Part shown: positions 43,997 to 52,666 of the stretch, in pieces
How positions within the stretch are numbered: the first letter of the stretch is position 1
Layout: each line of letters starts with the position of its first letter
Source of the DNA: G963669295 sp963669295
GTDB taxonomy: Bacteria > Bacteroidota > Bacteroidia > Flavobacteriales_D > CALLUQ01
Length of the DNA stretch: 64,000 nucleotides
Assembly (NCBI GenBank): GCA_963669295.1
Contig: OY769938.1
Location: 5,828,001 to 5,892,000, forward strand
Direction of reading: 5' to 3'
The notes under the pieces: generated by a model
Database searches by the model: none
Told to the model about the DNA's origin: nothing
The model's input: only the letters and a program-made list of their open reading frames with translations
Program-made: the position numbers and the translations under genes

Positions 43997-44146
43997 ACTT
44001 CCTCTGCGCAAGCAGGGGTTAGTTGAACTTATCCTGAACTGTTGAAGCAACGCGAAAACATGTTTCAGGATCTTATTAAACACTCCTTATTGTAAATACT
44101 TCCTCTGCGCAAGCAGGGGTTAGTTGAACTTATTCTAAACTGTTGG
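43997..44146. repeat. 49-bp direct repeat pair with GNRA hairpins
   Basis: Copies at 43997-44045 and 44098-44146, almost identical. Each holds CCTCTGC-GCAA-GCAGGGG, a 7-bp stem closed by a GNRA-type tetraloop. After copy one, ATCCTGAA (44031-44038) can pair with TTCAGGAT (44064-44071). Elements with TCCTGAA/TTCAGGA arms are common between Bacteroidota genes. The 324-bp gap 43992-44315 contains these repeats and the terminator of the next gene but no gene. Confidence 0.8.
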
Positions 44147-44240
44147 AGGTGGATGGGCATGTATGTTACGACAATCAAAACATCAATCAATGGTTGGAAG
44201 ATGATGATTTGGTGTGGGCAGCTTGTGTAAACACATGAAA

Positions 44241-44288
44241 AAACTCCGATCTTGCTCCTGACATTGTTTCAGGAACCAGACCGGAGTT
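44241..44288 (-). terminator. Terminator of the DUF6515-like gene
   Basis: AACTCCG (44242-44248) pairs with CGGAGTT (44282-44288), with an inner stem TCCTG/CAGGA. Read on the minus strand it ends in a T run, and it lies 28 bp after the stop of the gene 44316-45002. Confidence 0.8.
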
Positions 44289-44315
44289 CGGTAAAATCGG
44301 TTAATGTAGATTCAA

Positions 44316-45002
44316 TTATTTCACTGGATTGGCCACGACTTCATAGCCCACTCCTTCATCAAATTCTTCTGCTTCTACCGGACGATAATACACATCATCC
44401 AACTCGTAGTAATCTTCACCCGCCACTGCCACAGTTTCATACCCTTCAGGCAATCCATCTACCACTGCTCCTTCAGGAGCCTTTGCTACTTCATACTCTT
44501 CTTCTCCAGCATCGTTGGTTTCCTGCGTGTAAAACACTCCACCGTAATAATAGTAAGGACGCGAATGTCCTGCCACTACAATTCTTCTACGTGCCGTTGG
44601 TAATACACGCACACGAATGCCCAAAACCGGACGTACTACTTTAAACCCTCCAGTAGCTGCCACATAAAATACACCTCCGTGGTAATGGTAACGCTGACGT
44701 TTAAAGTTCACCACTACTGCTCCTCCGGGTGTAGTCCTCACAATGGCTCCTCTACGTGGAAAACCTCTATAGGTACGGTGCACCACATGACGTTTTACAT
44801 AACGCTTACGCACCCTGCGCTTCGCCACAGCCCTGTTGGTCGTATTGTGCCTTACCGCATTTTTAACCGCCCTCTTTTTGGCTGCTTTATTCACGGGTTT
44901 CTTCCGTTGTGCATCTGCCTCACCTGGAAGGGCGCAGAACATTCCGGTCATCAGTACAGTTAGCAATAGTCCTTTTCCGATCCTGTTCATCAATTGTTTC
45001 AT
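44316..45002 (-). CDS. DUF6515-like exported basic protein
   Basis: 228 residues from ATG 45002, with a signal peptide (MKQLMNRIGKGLLLTVLMTG through GEADAQ). The next 60 residues are very rich in Lys/Arg (NKAAKKRAVKNAVRHN and VAKRRVRKRYVKRHVVHRTY). Then come two copies of a short beta motif, YHYHGGVFYV and PYYYYGGVFYT, and an acidic tail (YEVAKAPEGAVVDGLPEGYE). The Y-x-G-G-x-F-Y pattern is typical of DUF6515-family periplasmic proteins of unknown function. It is transcribed alone, closed by the hairpin at 44241-44288. Confidence 0.75.
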   Translation of the reverse strand: MKQLMNRIGKGLLLTVLMTGMFCALPGEADAQRKKPVNKAAKKRAVKNAVRHNTTNRAVAKRRVRKRYVKRHVVHRTYRGFPRRGAIVRTTPGGAVVVNFKRQRYHYHGGVFYVAATGGFKVVRPVLGIRVRVLPTARRRIVVAGHSRPYYYYGGVFYTQETNDAGEEEYEVAKAPEGAVVDGLPEGYETVAVAGEDYYELDDVYYRPVEAEEFDEGVGYEVVANPVK

Positions 45003-45141
45003 GCTAGAAATTTTTATTGTTTGTGTTGGTCTTTGCCTCCTTAGACTCCATTTCATCACCATGGTTTAATCGTTCATCAAAAAAATTTGTCATTTGAAAT
45101 ACCCCAACAGTATATTGACGGTAATCATTTATTCACCTAGA

Positions 45142-45162
45142 GGTATCACAAAATGTGACACC
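45142..45162. promoter_or_regulatory. Operator-like palindrome upstream of the ORF6N gene
   Basis: GGTATCACA, AAA, TGTGACACC: a 21-bp inverted repeat with a single mismatch between arms, centred about 26 bp before the start codon at 45178. The same sequence, with perfect arms, occurs again inside the gene at 45381-45401. Confidence 0.7.
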
Positions 45163-45177
45163 CTTAAAAACAGCTGT

Positions 45178-45699
45178 ATGACCCGAAATATAAGGCTTAG
45201 AGAAGAAGACATTGCCCCTAACATTTACATAATTAGGGGCGTGAAAGTGATGCTTGACTTGCACATTGCAGCACTTTATGAAGTGGAAACAAGAACGCTA
45301 AAGCAGCAAGTACGTAGGAATAGAGAGCGATTTCCCAAAGATTTTATGTTCACCTTAAACCAGAAAGAAATCAATCGTATGGTATCACAAAATGTGATAC
45401 CTAACAAAGGAATACTGGGTGGAGCAAAGCCTATGGCCTTTACAGAGCAAGGCATTGCGATGCTTTCGAGTGTACTGCGCAGCAAGAAAGCCATTGATGT
45501 AAACATTGCCATCATGCGCACCTTTGTACAAGTGCGAAAAATAATTGCCAACAACGAGGAACTGGCACAGCGATTGGCAGCATTAGAACAAAAATACGAT
45601 GAACAATTCGAAGTGGTATTTAACGCCATTCGAGATTTGATTCAACCACCTGCAGAAGATCGAGTGCTTATTGGTTATCGTGTAGGCTCAAAAAAGTGA
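45178..45699 (+). CDS. ORF6N-domain DNA-binding protein
   Basis: 173 residues from ATG 45178; an earlier in-frame start would place the palindrome inside the gene. Residues 10-95 are an ORF6N/KilA-N-type domain: PNIYIIRGVKVMLDLHIAALYEVETR is recognisable in pieces, followed by RRNRERFPKDFMFTL and GGAKPMAFTEQGIAMLSSVL. A coiled coil (about 115-145, NEELAQRLAALEQKYDEQ) and a short tail follow. The family is common in phage and accessory DNA and binds DNA, but clear functions are few. The stretch encoding MVSQNVIPN contains a perfect 21-bp palindrome that also lies in the promoter. Confidence 0.9.
   Translation: MTRNIRLREEDIAPNIYIIRGVKVMLDLHIAALYEVETRTLKQQVRRNRERFPKDFMFTLNQKEINRMVSQNVIPNKGILGGAKPMAFTEQGIAMLSSVLRSKKAIDVNIAIMRTFVQVRKIIANNEELAQRLAALEQKYDEQFEVVFNAIRDLIQPPAEDRVLIGYRVGSKK
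45381..45401. promoter_or_regulatory. Perfect palindrome within the ORF6N coding sequence
   Basis: GGTATCACA, AAA, TGTGATACC: both arms match perfectly. It lies in frame in the stretch coding MVSQNVIP, 239 bp downstream of its near-copy in the promoter. Confidence 0.75.
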
Positions 45700-45735
45700 T
45701 GCTCTTTACCTCTCTGGGCAATTCATTGAAATGGT

Positions 45736-45743
45736 TAACTTTA
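45736..45743 (+). promoter_or_regulatory. Possible -7 box of the SpoIIE phosphatase gene
   Basis: TAACTTTA differs from TAnnTTTG at the last base and ends 4 nt before ATG 45748; a leaderless start is possible. No -33 element is apparent. Confidence 0.3.
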
Positions 45744-45747
45744 ACAC

Positions 45748-47736
45748 ATGCGCTCTACGCTAACAAGCCTATTGCTTCTTCTCATTGTTTACGCTGCGCA
45801 AGCGCAAAACACCACGCTACTCGATTCTTTACAACAAGAACTCATCCTGGCTCAACACGATAGCAGTAAGGTCATCATTAACAATGCCATGGGTTCCATC
45901 CTCTTTAGAAGCGATTTGGTAGAAGCCATGCGTCATTATCAAGACGGTTTAAACATTTGTGAAGCCAATCTTCCAACCACCGACCCTTTATTACACCAAT
46001 TGTTTACAGACGAAAAAGGGGCTTCGTTAAATGGGTTGGGCATTGTTCACCGTCGTTTAGGCAAACTAGCTGAAGCCATTGCTTATTATCAGCGTAGTTT
46101 AGATGCTCAAAAAGAAATTAACGATACCATGGGAGTAGGTACCACCTACTTCAACATCAGCAAGGTATACCAGGAACTGGAGGATGCTAAGCAATTTGAA
46201 TACGCTGAAAAAAGCCTGGAAATTAGAACCATGGTAGGCGATTCTATTGGCGTGGCCAACTGCTACAATGCATTGGGCAAAGGCTATCGCAATGAAGGTC
46301 AACACGATAAGGCCATGTACTACTATCAAAAAAGTTTGAAAATTGCTGTAGCCACCAACGACAAGGCTTTAGGCTCCAGAACCTACGTTAACTTGGGCGT
46401 ATTGGCACAAAAGGAAGAAGAGTACGAGCTGGCACTTGATTATTTCAACAAAGCATTTACCCTGGCCGATAAAAGCAAGAAAAACGTGCTGGCCAAACAC
46501 TACTTTAATATTGCTGTTGTATACGAATCTATGGGGCTGCTTGACAGTGCCTTTGCCTGTACTTATCAATCGCAACAATTTTACAAAGAAATAGGGCGTA
46601 CCAGCGGCTTGATGAATACATCGCTACGCTTGAGTTCACTGCACGAAAGCAGGCAGCAGTACGACTCAGCACTGATGTACTTTAAACAACACAACCAGTA
46701 CAGCGATAGCCTCTTTAGCGAAGAAAAAACCAGGGCACTTACCCAACAGGAAATGACCTACCAGTTTGAAAAAGAACAAGAGGCACGAAAGCTTAAACAC
46801 GATACAGAACAGCAGGAACAACGTATGATTTTATTGGGCGTAGTAGCCATTGCTATCCTGGTATTGGTGTTTGCGCTGTTCCTGTACCGAAGGTTTCAAA
46901 TTACCCGTAGGCAAAAAGGCATCATTGAAGAACAAAAACAACATTTGGAAGAACGCAACAACGACATTACGGCCTCTATTGCTTACGCCAAACGATTGCA
47001 AGAAGCTATCCTTCCTTCTATAGAAGCGGTGAGAGAAGCGCTGCCACAATCGTTTGTACTGTATCTCCCTAAAGACATCGTTGCTGGCGACTTTTACTGG
47101 ATGGAAAAAGTAGGTGATGTGGTGCTACTTGCAGCGGCTGATTGCACCGGGCATGGTGTGCCGGGTGCCATGGTAAGTGTGGTATGCTCCAATGCCTTGA
47201 ATAAAAGCGTGAATGAAATGGGAATTACCGATCCTGGAGCCATACTCGACAGTGCCCGCAACATTGTGATAGAACGGTTTTCGCGAAACACCGATAATGT
47301 AAAAGATGGAATGGACATTTCATTGTGTAGCATTCACCTGCATACCAACGAATTAAAATGGGCTGGTGCCAATAACCCGTTATGGATTGTAAAACCTGAA
47401 AACAAAGATCGTAAAACAACACTTGTTGAAGTAAAAGCCAATAAACAACCCATTGGTAGAAGTACTAACCCTGCTCCATTTACAACCCATACCATTGCCC
47501 TGGAAAAAGGCGATACCGTTTACTTATTTAGCGATGGATTTGCTGATCAGTTTGGTGGGCCGAATAAGGATAAAGGAGGAAAAAAATTGAAATCAGCCAA
47601 CTTCAAGAAATTGCTCCTATCTCTACAAAGTCAGCCCATGGCTGCACGAGAAAAACAACTGCTCCAGTTTTTCAACGACTGGAAAGGTTCGCTTGAACAA
47701 ATAGACGATGTATGTGTGGTAGGGTTTTGTGTATAA
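45748..47736 (+). CDS. TPR-containing SpoIIE-type protein phosphatase
   Basis: 662 residues. Signal peptide 1-19 (ending AQAQ), then TPR repeats (about 60-330, for example YYQRSLDAQKEINDTMGVGTTYFNIS), one membrane helix (about 360-383), a coiled coil, and a PP2C/SpoIIE domain (about 430-660) with metal-binding Asp in LPKDIVAGDFYWMEKV, AADCTGHGVPGAMVSVV, DGMDISL and IDDVCVV. It would sense through the periplasmic TPR part and dephosphorylate a Ser/Thr-phosphorylated partner in the cytosol, as RsbU/IcfG-type proteins do with anti-sigma antagonists. No anti-sigma or STAS gene is adjacent. Confidence 0.9.
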   Translation: MRSTLTSLLLLLIVYAAQAQNTTLLDSLQQELILAQHDSSKVIINNAMGSILFRSDLVEAMRHYQDGLNICEANLPTTDPLLHQLFTDEKGASLNGLGIVHRRLGKLAEAIAYYQRSLDAQKEINDTMGVGTTYFNISKVYQELEDAKQFEYAEKSLEIRTMVGDSIGVANCYNALGKGYRNEGQHDKAMYYYQKSLKIAVATNDKALGSRTYVNLGVLAQKEEEYELALDYFNKAFTLADKSKKNVLAKHYFNIAVVYESMGLLDSAFACTYQSQQFYKEIGRTSGLMNTSLRLSSLHESRQQYDSALMYFKQHNQYSDSLFSEEKTRALTQQEMTYQFEKEQEARKLKHDTEQQEQRMILLGVVAIAILVLVFALFLYRRFQITRRQKGIIEEQKQHLEERNNDITASIAYAKRLQEAILPSIEAVREALPQSFVLYLPKDIVAGDFYWMEKVGDVVLLAAADCTGHGVPGAMVSVVCSNALNKSVNEMGITDPGAILDSARNIVIERFSRNTDNVKDGMDISLCSIHLHTNELKWAGANNPLWIVKPENKDRKTTLVEVKANKQPIGRSTNPAPFTTHTIALEKGDTVYLFSDGFADQFGGPNKDKGGKKLKSANFKKLLLSLQSQPMAAREKQLLQFFNDWKGSLEQIDDVCVVGFCV

Positions 47737-47797
47737 AGCTCCTCTTACCTCTTAATAAATGGTTTTTGAAAGTGACGGTAAAAAATGCCGGATTGCT

Positions 47798-47805
47798 TAC
47801 CTTTG
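47798..47805 (+). promoter_or_regulatory. -7 promoter box of the aspartyl protease gene
   Basis: TACCTTTG, an exact TAnnTTTG match 40 nt before ATG 47846. Confidence 0.45.
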
Positions 47806-47845
47806 AACATCGCAGCAGTATTGTTGCCAAACAAAAATTACCACG

Positions 47846-49075
47846 ATGTTGTTCACCAAAATAGCTATACGTGCCACTACATTGACTCTATTGATCATGA
47901 TAGGACTAATCGGGTGCCAACCCGGTATGGTAAAACTCTTTCAAAGCGGCAGCGTAAAACAAAAACATTTCAAAACTGCTGTTCCGTTTCAATACCGCTC
48001 TACCTTAATGATGGTAGAAGTAAAACTGAATGGCTCGAACGAAACCTATCAATTTCTCTTTGATACCGGAGCACCTACCGTTATTTCTAAAACACTGGTA
48101 GAAAAATTAGGGTTGACATCAGTAGGCCAAATTAAGGTAAGCGACTCGCAGCAAAACAAACAACAATCGCAAAATGTAATGCTGAAAAGCATACAAGTGG
48201 GCAACATCGAATTCAACGATATACTGGCAGTGGCATTGGATATGGAAGCAACTGTTGAAGTAGGCTGCCTGGGCATGGATGGAATCATTGGCGGTAACCT
48301 CATGCGGCAAGCGATTTGGGAAATTGATTACGAACAACAACAACTGGTAATGACCAGCAGTCTCGATTCGCTCAACATGGCTGTTGCACACCTTACCCTT
48401 CCATTTCAGGCCAAATTAACTGGCACACCGGTACTTCCATGCACCATAGGCGATAAGCCGGTAAACATTACCTTCGACACCGGCAAAAGCAGTGAACACA
48501 TTTCTTTGGCGTCAAAAAACTTCCGCTACATTGCCAAAGATACCACCATACAAGGGTTTGGCAAGGGCAGTACCGGCATGTTCGGAAGTAGTGAAGACAC
48601 CCTTTACACCAGCAAAATTAGTCAATTTAAAACAGGCGATTTGTTGCTACCACACACCGTCGTTACCTCCAATAAAGTATCCAGCTCATTATTGGGCAAT
48701 GGTTTTTTGCGCGAATACTGTACCCAGGTAGTAATGGATTGGAATACCCACCAGCTATTCCTCTTTCCACGCACTACTCCATCAACACAAAACCATTTTA
48801 AGTCGTATGGTTTTGGGCCTGCTTACGATGGTGAAAAACTGTATGTGGCCAACATCTATGAAAACTCACCCGCAGCCAGAGCCAACATTGCATTGGGCGA
48901 TCAAATCCTGGCAGTAAATGAAATCGACTACAGCAACATTACACTTGATCAATACTGCGAATTGATGTTGAATAAAGACAGTATGTTTAATGGCCAACCC
49001 CTGGAAATAAAAGTGTTGAAAGCAGATGGACCAATGGTCACCAGGGTAGAAAAAGCAGACCTTTTTAAACAGTAA
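47846..49075 (+). CDS. Retropepsin-like aspartyl protease/PDZ lipoprotein
   Basis: 409 residues. Lipobox IGLIGC (Cys24). Two pepsin-like lobes, each with an active-site triplet: FDTGAP at Asp73 and FDTGKS at Asp211, fused in one chain where retropepsins normally pair two subunits. MDGIIGGNLM and SSLLGNGFL are the following family motifs of each lobe. A C-terminal PDZ domain (about 315-400, LYVANIYENSPAARANIALG, DQILAVNEIDYSN) may hold substrates or partners. Related Bacteroidota proteins are annotated as aspartyl protease family without known targets. Its stop is 2 nt before the GTG of the next gene, so both are co-transcribed. Confidence 0.87.
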   Translation: MLFTKIAIRATTLTLLIMIGLIGCQPGMVKLFQSGSVKQKHFKTAVPFQYRSTLMMVEVKLNGSNETYQFLFDTGAPTVISKTLVEKLGLTSVGQIKVSDSQQNKQQSQNVMLKSIQVGNIEFNDILAVALDMEATVEVGCLGMDGIIGGNLMRQAIWEIDYEQQQLVMTSSLDSLNMAVAHLTLPFQAKLTGTPVLPCTIGDKPVNITFDTGKSSEHISLASKNFRYIAKDTTIQGFGKGSTGMFGSSEDTLYTSKISQFKTGDLLLPHTVVTSNKVSSSLLGNGFLREYCTQVVMDWNTHQLFLFPRTTPSTQNHFKSYGFGPAYDGEKLYVANIYENSPAARANIALGDQILAVNEIDYSNITLDQYCELMLNKDSMFNGQPLEIKVLKADGPMVTRVEKADLFKQ

Positions 49076-49077
49076 AA

Positions 49078-49959
49078 GTGAGGTGGAGTTTAGCAATGAT
49101 GATGTTGGTGCTTGTGGCATGCAAGGTACAGCACCCCATTTCAAATGCCAACAAAACGGTAAAACATTACCTGTTTATTGGACACTGCTATAGCTATCAG
49201 GATCCTAACAACAAACTCGATCCACGCATTGAACAACTCAACCTTCAACAATATGACCAATGCTGGTGGGGTGGCGATTTGTTGTTTTACGGCATCAAAG
49301 GAAAACGCTCCCTGAACTACCTCAACAAAACCATTGATTTGAAAAACAGCAATACCCATTGGGCGTTGGGCAACCACGATACGCTGGGCAACAATGTGCA
49401 CTTATTGGAAAAATACACCCTGCAAAAATCGTACTATGTACAGCAGGAAGATGGCCTTACCCTTATGGTGCTGAACAACAACATTGCCAACGACAATTGT
49501 AAAGAGCGTAATGCGCAGTACCGGCTGTTTCAACAGGTATGCGACACCTTACAATCGAAGTACTTTGTATTGCTAACCCACCAACTTATTTGGGGAAAAA
49601 CAGAACCAAATATGCCTACCGCAAAGTATGATAACGGAGCAGGTTACCGTTGGAAAGCCTCGTGCAGCGACCCGTTTCATTTTGAAGCGGCAATGTACCC
49701 TTACCTCATTGAGCTGCAACAAAAAGGCACCCAGGTGTATGTAATAAGTGGCGATGCGGGGCAGTTGAATAAAGAAGGCCTTGCCTATACCACTGCCGAT
49801 GGCGTTACCTTTCTTGCTACAGGCATCAACCACACGGCTGAGGTAGCATTTGGACGTACCGGAAAATCGCCCGACAGAGCCTTGTTGTTTGAGCACGACC
49901 TCACCACGCAACAATTGCATTGGCGATTCGACATGCTCGATAGCTTACCGAAAAAGTAA
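49078..49959 (+). CDS. Metallophosphoesterase-like lipoprotein with altered metal site
   Basis: 293 residues from a GTG start 2 nt after the protease gene. Lipoprotein signal (MRWSLAMMMLVLVACK). The order of motifs fits the calcineurin-like phosphoesterase fold: GGDLL, then ALGNHDTLGN, then LLTHQLIWG, then ISGDAG. The first metal motif D-x-H is replaced (FIGHCY), and the last G-H-x-H is replaced by GDAGQ. With two metal sites altered, activity may be reduced or changed. The partner protease gene suggests a shared surface or periplasmic process of unknown kind. Confidence 0.7.
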   Translation: MRWSLAMMMLVLVACKVQHPISNANKTVKHYLFIGHCYSYQDPNNKLDPRIEQLNLQQYDQCWWGGDLLFYGIKGKRSLNYLNKTIDLKNSNTHWALGNHDTLGNNVHLLEKYTLQKSYYVQQEDGLTLMVLNNNIANDNCKERNAQYRLFQQVCDTLQSKYFVLLTHQLIWGKTEPNMPTAKYDNGAGYRWKASCSDPFHFEAAMYPYLIELQQKGTQVYVISGDAGQLNKEGLAYTTADGVTFLATGINHTAEVAFGRTGKSPDRALLFEHDLTTQQLHWRFDMLDSLPKK

Positions 49960-49960
49960 A

Positions 49961-49984
49961 GGCCCTGCACTCTGGTGCAGGGCC
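49961..49984 (-). terminator. Hairpin between convergent genes
   Basis: GGCCCTGCAC, TCTG loop, GTGCAGGGCC: 10-bp stem. Read on the minus strand it is followed by a T-rich run, so it serves mainly the gene ending at 50022; it may also stop the plus-strand transcript. Confidence 0.82.
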
Positions 49985-50021
49985 TATGCATCAAAAATGC
50001 TCAATGCTTTTCAATAACATG

Positions 50022-52646
50022 TTACTGCTTGGCTATCTTTTCTACATATACGGTATCATTAACGTAGGTTTTCACCAGGTAAATGCCATCGGGATAATTG
50101 GCAATATTGAGGTGCAACTGCGAAACAGTAATGCCTGCGCGTTCCCACACTCGTTTACCCATAAGGTCATATACTTCTACCACATACCCACCTTCAGGAA
50201 CAACTTCTAGGGTAAGGGTAAAATGTCCATTATTGGGATTGGGGCGAAGATTCACTGATACTTCCTCTTCGTTGAGCATGTCGGCATCACGAACATTCAC
50301 CTCAGCAGTGGTGCCATGCCATCCAATGCTGTTTACGCTTCCACTTCTGAAAGATGTAATGTTTTCCTCTAACATCTCAAAACCAACAATCCAATTGTTG
50401 TAGGTGAGATCGGGATACTCCGTCAATACTCTATTGTACTGTGTTCCAGCATTGTCATCTTCCTCACTAATCAAGCTTAAATTATCGAGGTCAATAAAGT
50501 CGAAGTAGTATTTTTTATTGTTCATGTTCCGAACATACACCCGTTCATTCAACCCTCCATAGCTATAGTCAAATGAGAAAAAACTATCGTAAACATCATC
50601 TTGAGGAGGTGTGGATGCAGAAGGAGCTACATCGCAAGGAGCAACAATTGGGCTATGCGCTGCCGTATGATAATTCCTGGTGCGGTTTCGCACCACACCC
50701 AAGGCCCTCTTTTTATCACCCGACCTTAAACAAAACAGTTCTCCATGTTTATCATCTCTCGTCTCAGTCACATCATCGGTATTGTTCTGAGAGGTCCAAT
50801 TGCCCCCATCAAAATCGATTCCATCCATGAAATTTGATATGTTTTTCATTTCGTAATACCGCGCTGCATTGGCATTTTTCCCACGGTTCCAAAGGCTTAC
50901 GCCACATACTCCTGTAAAAGGCAGTACCCTTAAATTGGTTTCCCATATAGTGGCCTGGCAAACTTCAATATCACCTCCTGTTGACGGTGCTCCATCTGTT
51001 TCGCTAATGAATAACGGTTTGTCATGCAAATCGAAATACTCTCCAATGCCTGCTCCAGTACCCGGGCGGTTCATTCCCTTGTAAAACTCTGAAAATCGGT
51101 CTACCTCGTTTTTATAGAAATTCCGCGTATTGATATCAAAATTACTTATGTCCCATGTTCCATCAGTTGAAGCAGGAGTCTCAGCATAATTGGTAGTTAA
51201 AATATGATTGGTATGCTTGAGATCATCTTTAATATAATTGGCCATGTATTCATTCCAATCGGCTACATCACCCGGAACACTTGAGTTATTCACATAGCTA
51301 TTGCTGGTAGTGCTCACCTGTCCAAACAAATCCATTTCGTTCATCAATTCAAGCCCCATGATGCTGGTAGAGTATCCCCAGCGGGCAATGATGTATCGAA
51401 TCTTTTGCTTGTAATACTTCCTGGCATCAGTATCGGTTAAAAAATCTTCTGGTGGCCCCAGGTTAAACTCTGTTTTATACGCATATTCATTGGGCTTTAC
51501 CTGATCCGACCAATCCCACCAATGATTGTTGTAAACATCACTTGGGTTGGCGAAGTTGGCCTGATGCCAACAAAAATCGAGCAATACATACATCTCATTG
51601 TCTTCCAACAACTCAAAAATTTGATCCATTTCATAAGCAATGTGCAACCGATCGTGGTAATTGCCAATGTTTTCAAACTCGATGTCCATACTATGCGGAT
51701 GCATAAACGACCGTATGTACTTTAATCCAGCATTGTTCAATGCTGTGATTTCTTCTTTAAACTCTTTGTATGCCTTAGGTGCTGCAACCTCTGAACCATA
51801 AACCGAGTTATTGTAACCATCGTTTGTCATGTTTTGACAAATCGGATAAATGGTTTCTCCACCAAGAGTTAAATACCGTTTATTGCTACCCACCTTCACA
51901 AACCCTTTATTGGTAGGGCTGGAGTGTACCTGAAAGTAAAAAGATGGAGAAGTATAAGTTTCGCTGGGTAATATGATTTCTACCTTACAGCGCCACACGT
52001 CTACCACTGGTGGAGCAAACCTTATTCGAAAGGGGTAATCATTGGTTTGGTTAATGGTCCAGGAACCTTGTCCTGTTGTAGTATTATCAGGATCACGGGT
52101 ATACGACTCGTAATAAAACCCATGGATCTTTTGTTCATCAACATAGGCCTGTCCGTCTTCACGATCGAAGGTTGCCACTACTTTTATTTCCCAATCCAAA
52201 AATGGATTAATTGCTCCTGGTGTGGTTTCATCATCAATGAAATCATCAATGGCATCCTGTATGGTGGAAGGAAGCTTGACTCCAAACTCTAATTTTTCAT
52301 ACTGTTCTATGTCGTTGTGGAGGTCTGGGTAGTTCATCAATGCCACTTCAAAAGGGGCTGCTTCAATTTCAGCCACAAACTCTCCCGTGGTAAAGTCACC
52401 CGCAAAAAATTCATTGGGTGCATCCGGGTCAATGATAATACTTTGGGTGGCTTTCACCTCCTTGACCTCAGCAACATCTGTTTGGTAAGGACTTTCATCA
52501 AAAACCAAACAGGGGCCATAAATTTGATCTTCTGCATCAAGGTGCCAGGGATAAATGACAGAGTTCTGGCATTCAAACACATTCACTTGTGCTATCCCTA
52601 CAATTGAACTGACCAACAACAGACCTGTTAAGCTAATTGTTTTCAT
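50022..52646 (-). CDS. T9SS-exported glycoside hydrolase (GH5-like)
   Basis: 874 residues with a signal peptide (MKTISLTGLLLVSSIVGIAQ). The N-terminal ~270 residues are a beta domain like DUF5060/CBM modules. A TIM-barrel region of the cellulase (GH5-like) kind follows (about 280-640): YIRSFMHPHS, YVLLDFCWHQANF, GLELMNEMDLFGQ (the Glu of N-E likely acid/base) and PLFISETDG (Glu likely nucleophile). A T9SS type A sorting domain ends it (LRPNPNNGHFTLTLE through GIYLVKTY). It probably acts on a polysaccharide outside the cell; the substrate is not evident and no SusC/D genes are near. It starts 20 bp after the gene 52667-53788. Confidence 0.8.
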   Translation of the reverse strand: MKTISLTGLLLVSSIVGIAQVNVFECQNSVIYPWHLDAEDQIYGPCLVFDESPYQTDVAEVKEVKATQSIIIDPDAPNEFFAGDFTTGEFVAEIEAAPFEVALMNYPDLHNDIEQYEKLEFGVKLPSTIQDAIDDFIDDETTPGAINPFLDWEIKVVATFDREDGQAYVDEQKIHGFYYESYTRDPDNTTTGQGSWTINQTNDYPFRIRFAPPVVDVWRCKVEIILPSETYTSPSFYFQVHSSPTNKGFVKVGSNKRYLTLGGETIYPICQNMTNDGYNNSVYGSEVAAPKAYKEFKEEITALNNAGLKYIRSFMHPHSMDIEFENIGNYHDRLHIAYEMDQIFELLEDNEMYVLLDFCWHQANFANPSDVYNNHWWDWSDQVKPNEYAYKTEFNLGPPEDFLTDTDARKYYKQKIRYIIARWGYSTSIMGLELMNEMDLFGQVSTTSNSYVNNSSVPGDVADWNEYMANYIKDDLKHTNHILTTNYAETPASTDGTWDISNFDINTRNFYKNEVDRFSEFYKGMNRPGTGAGIGEYFDLHDKPLFISETDGAPSTGGDIEVCQATIWETNLRVLPFTGVCGVSLWNRGKNANAARYYEMKNISNFMDGIDFDGGNWTSQNNTDDVTETRDDKHGELFCLRSGDKKRALGVVRNRTRNYHTAAHSPIVAPCDVAPSASTPPQDDVYDSFFSFDYSYGGLNERVYVRNMNNKKYYFDFIDLDNLSLISEEDDNAGTQYNRVLTEYPDLTYNNWIVGFEMLEENITSFRSGSVNSIGWHGTTAEVNVRDADMLNEEEVSVNLRPNPNNGHFTLTLEVVPEGGYVVEVYDLMGKRVWERAGITVSQLHLNIANYPDGIYLVKTYVNDTVYVEKIAKQ

Positions 52647-52666
52647 GATCTTATTGTTTTAGCGTT

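Noticed and set aside
47785..48063. 92-residue plus-strand frame overlapping the aspartyl protease gene start
   Set aside because: Its sequence is a frame-shifted shadow of the protease gene and has no character of its own.
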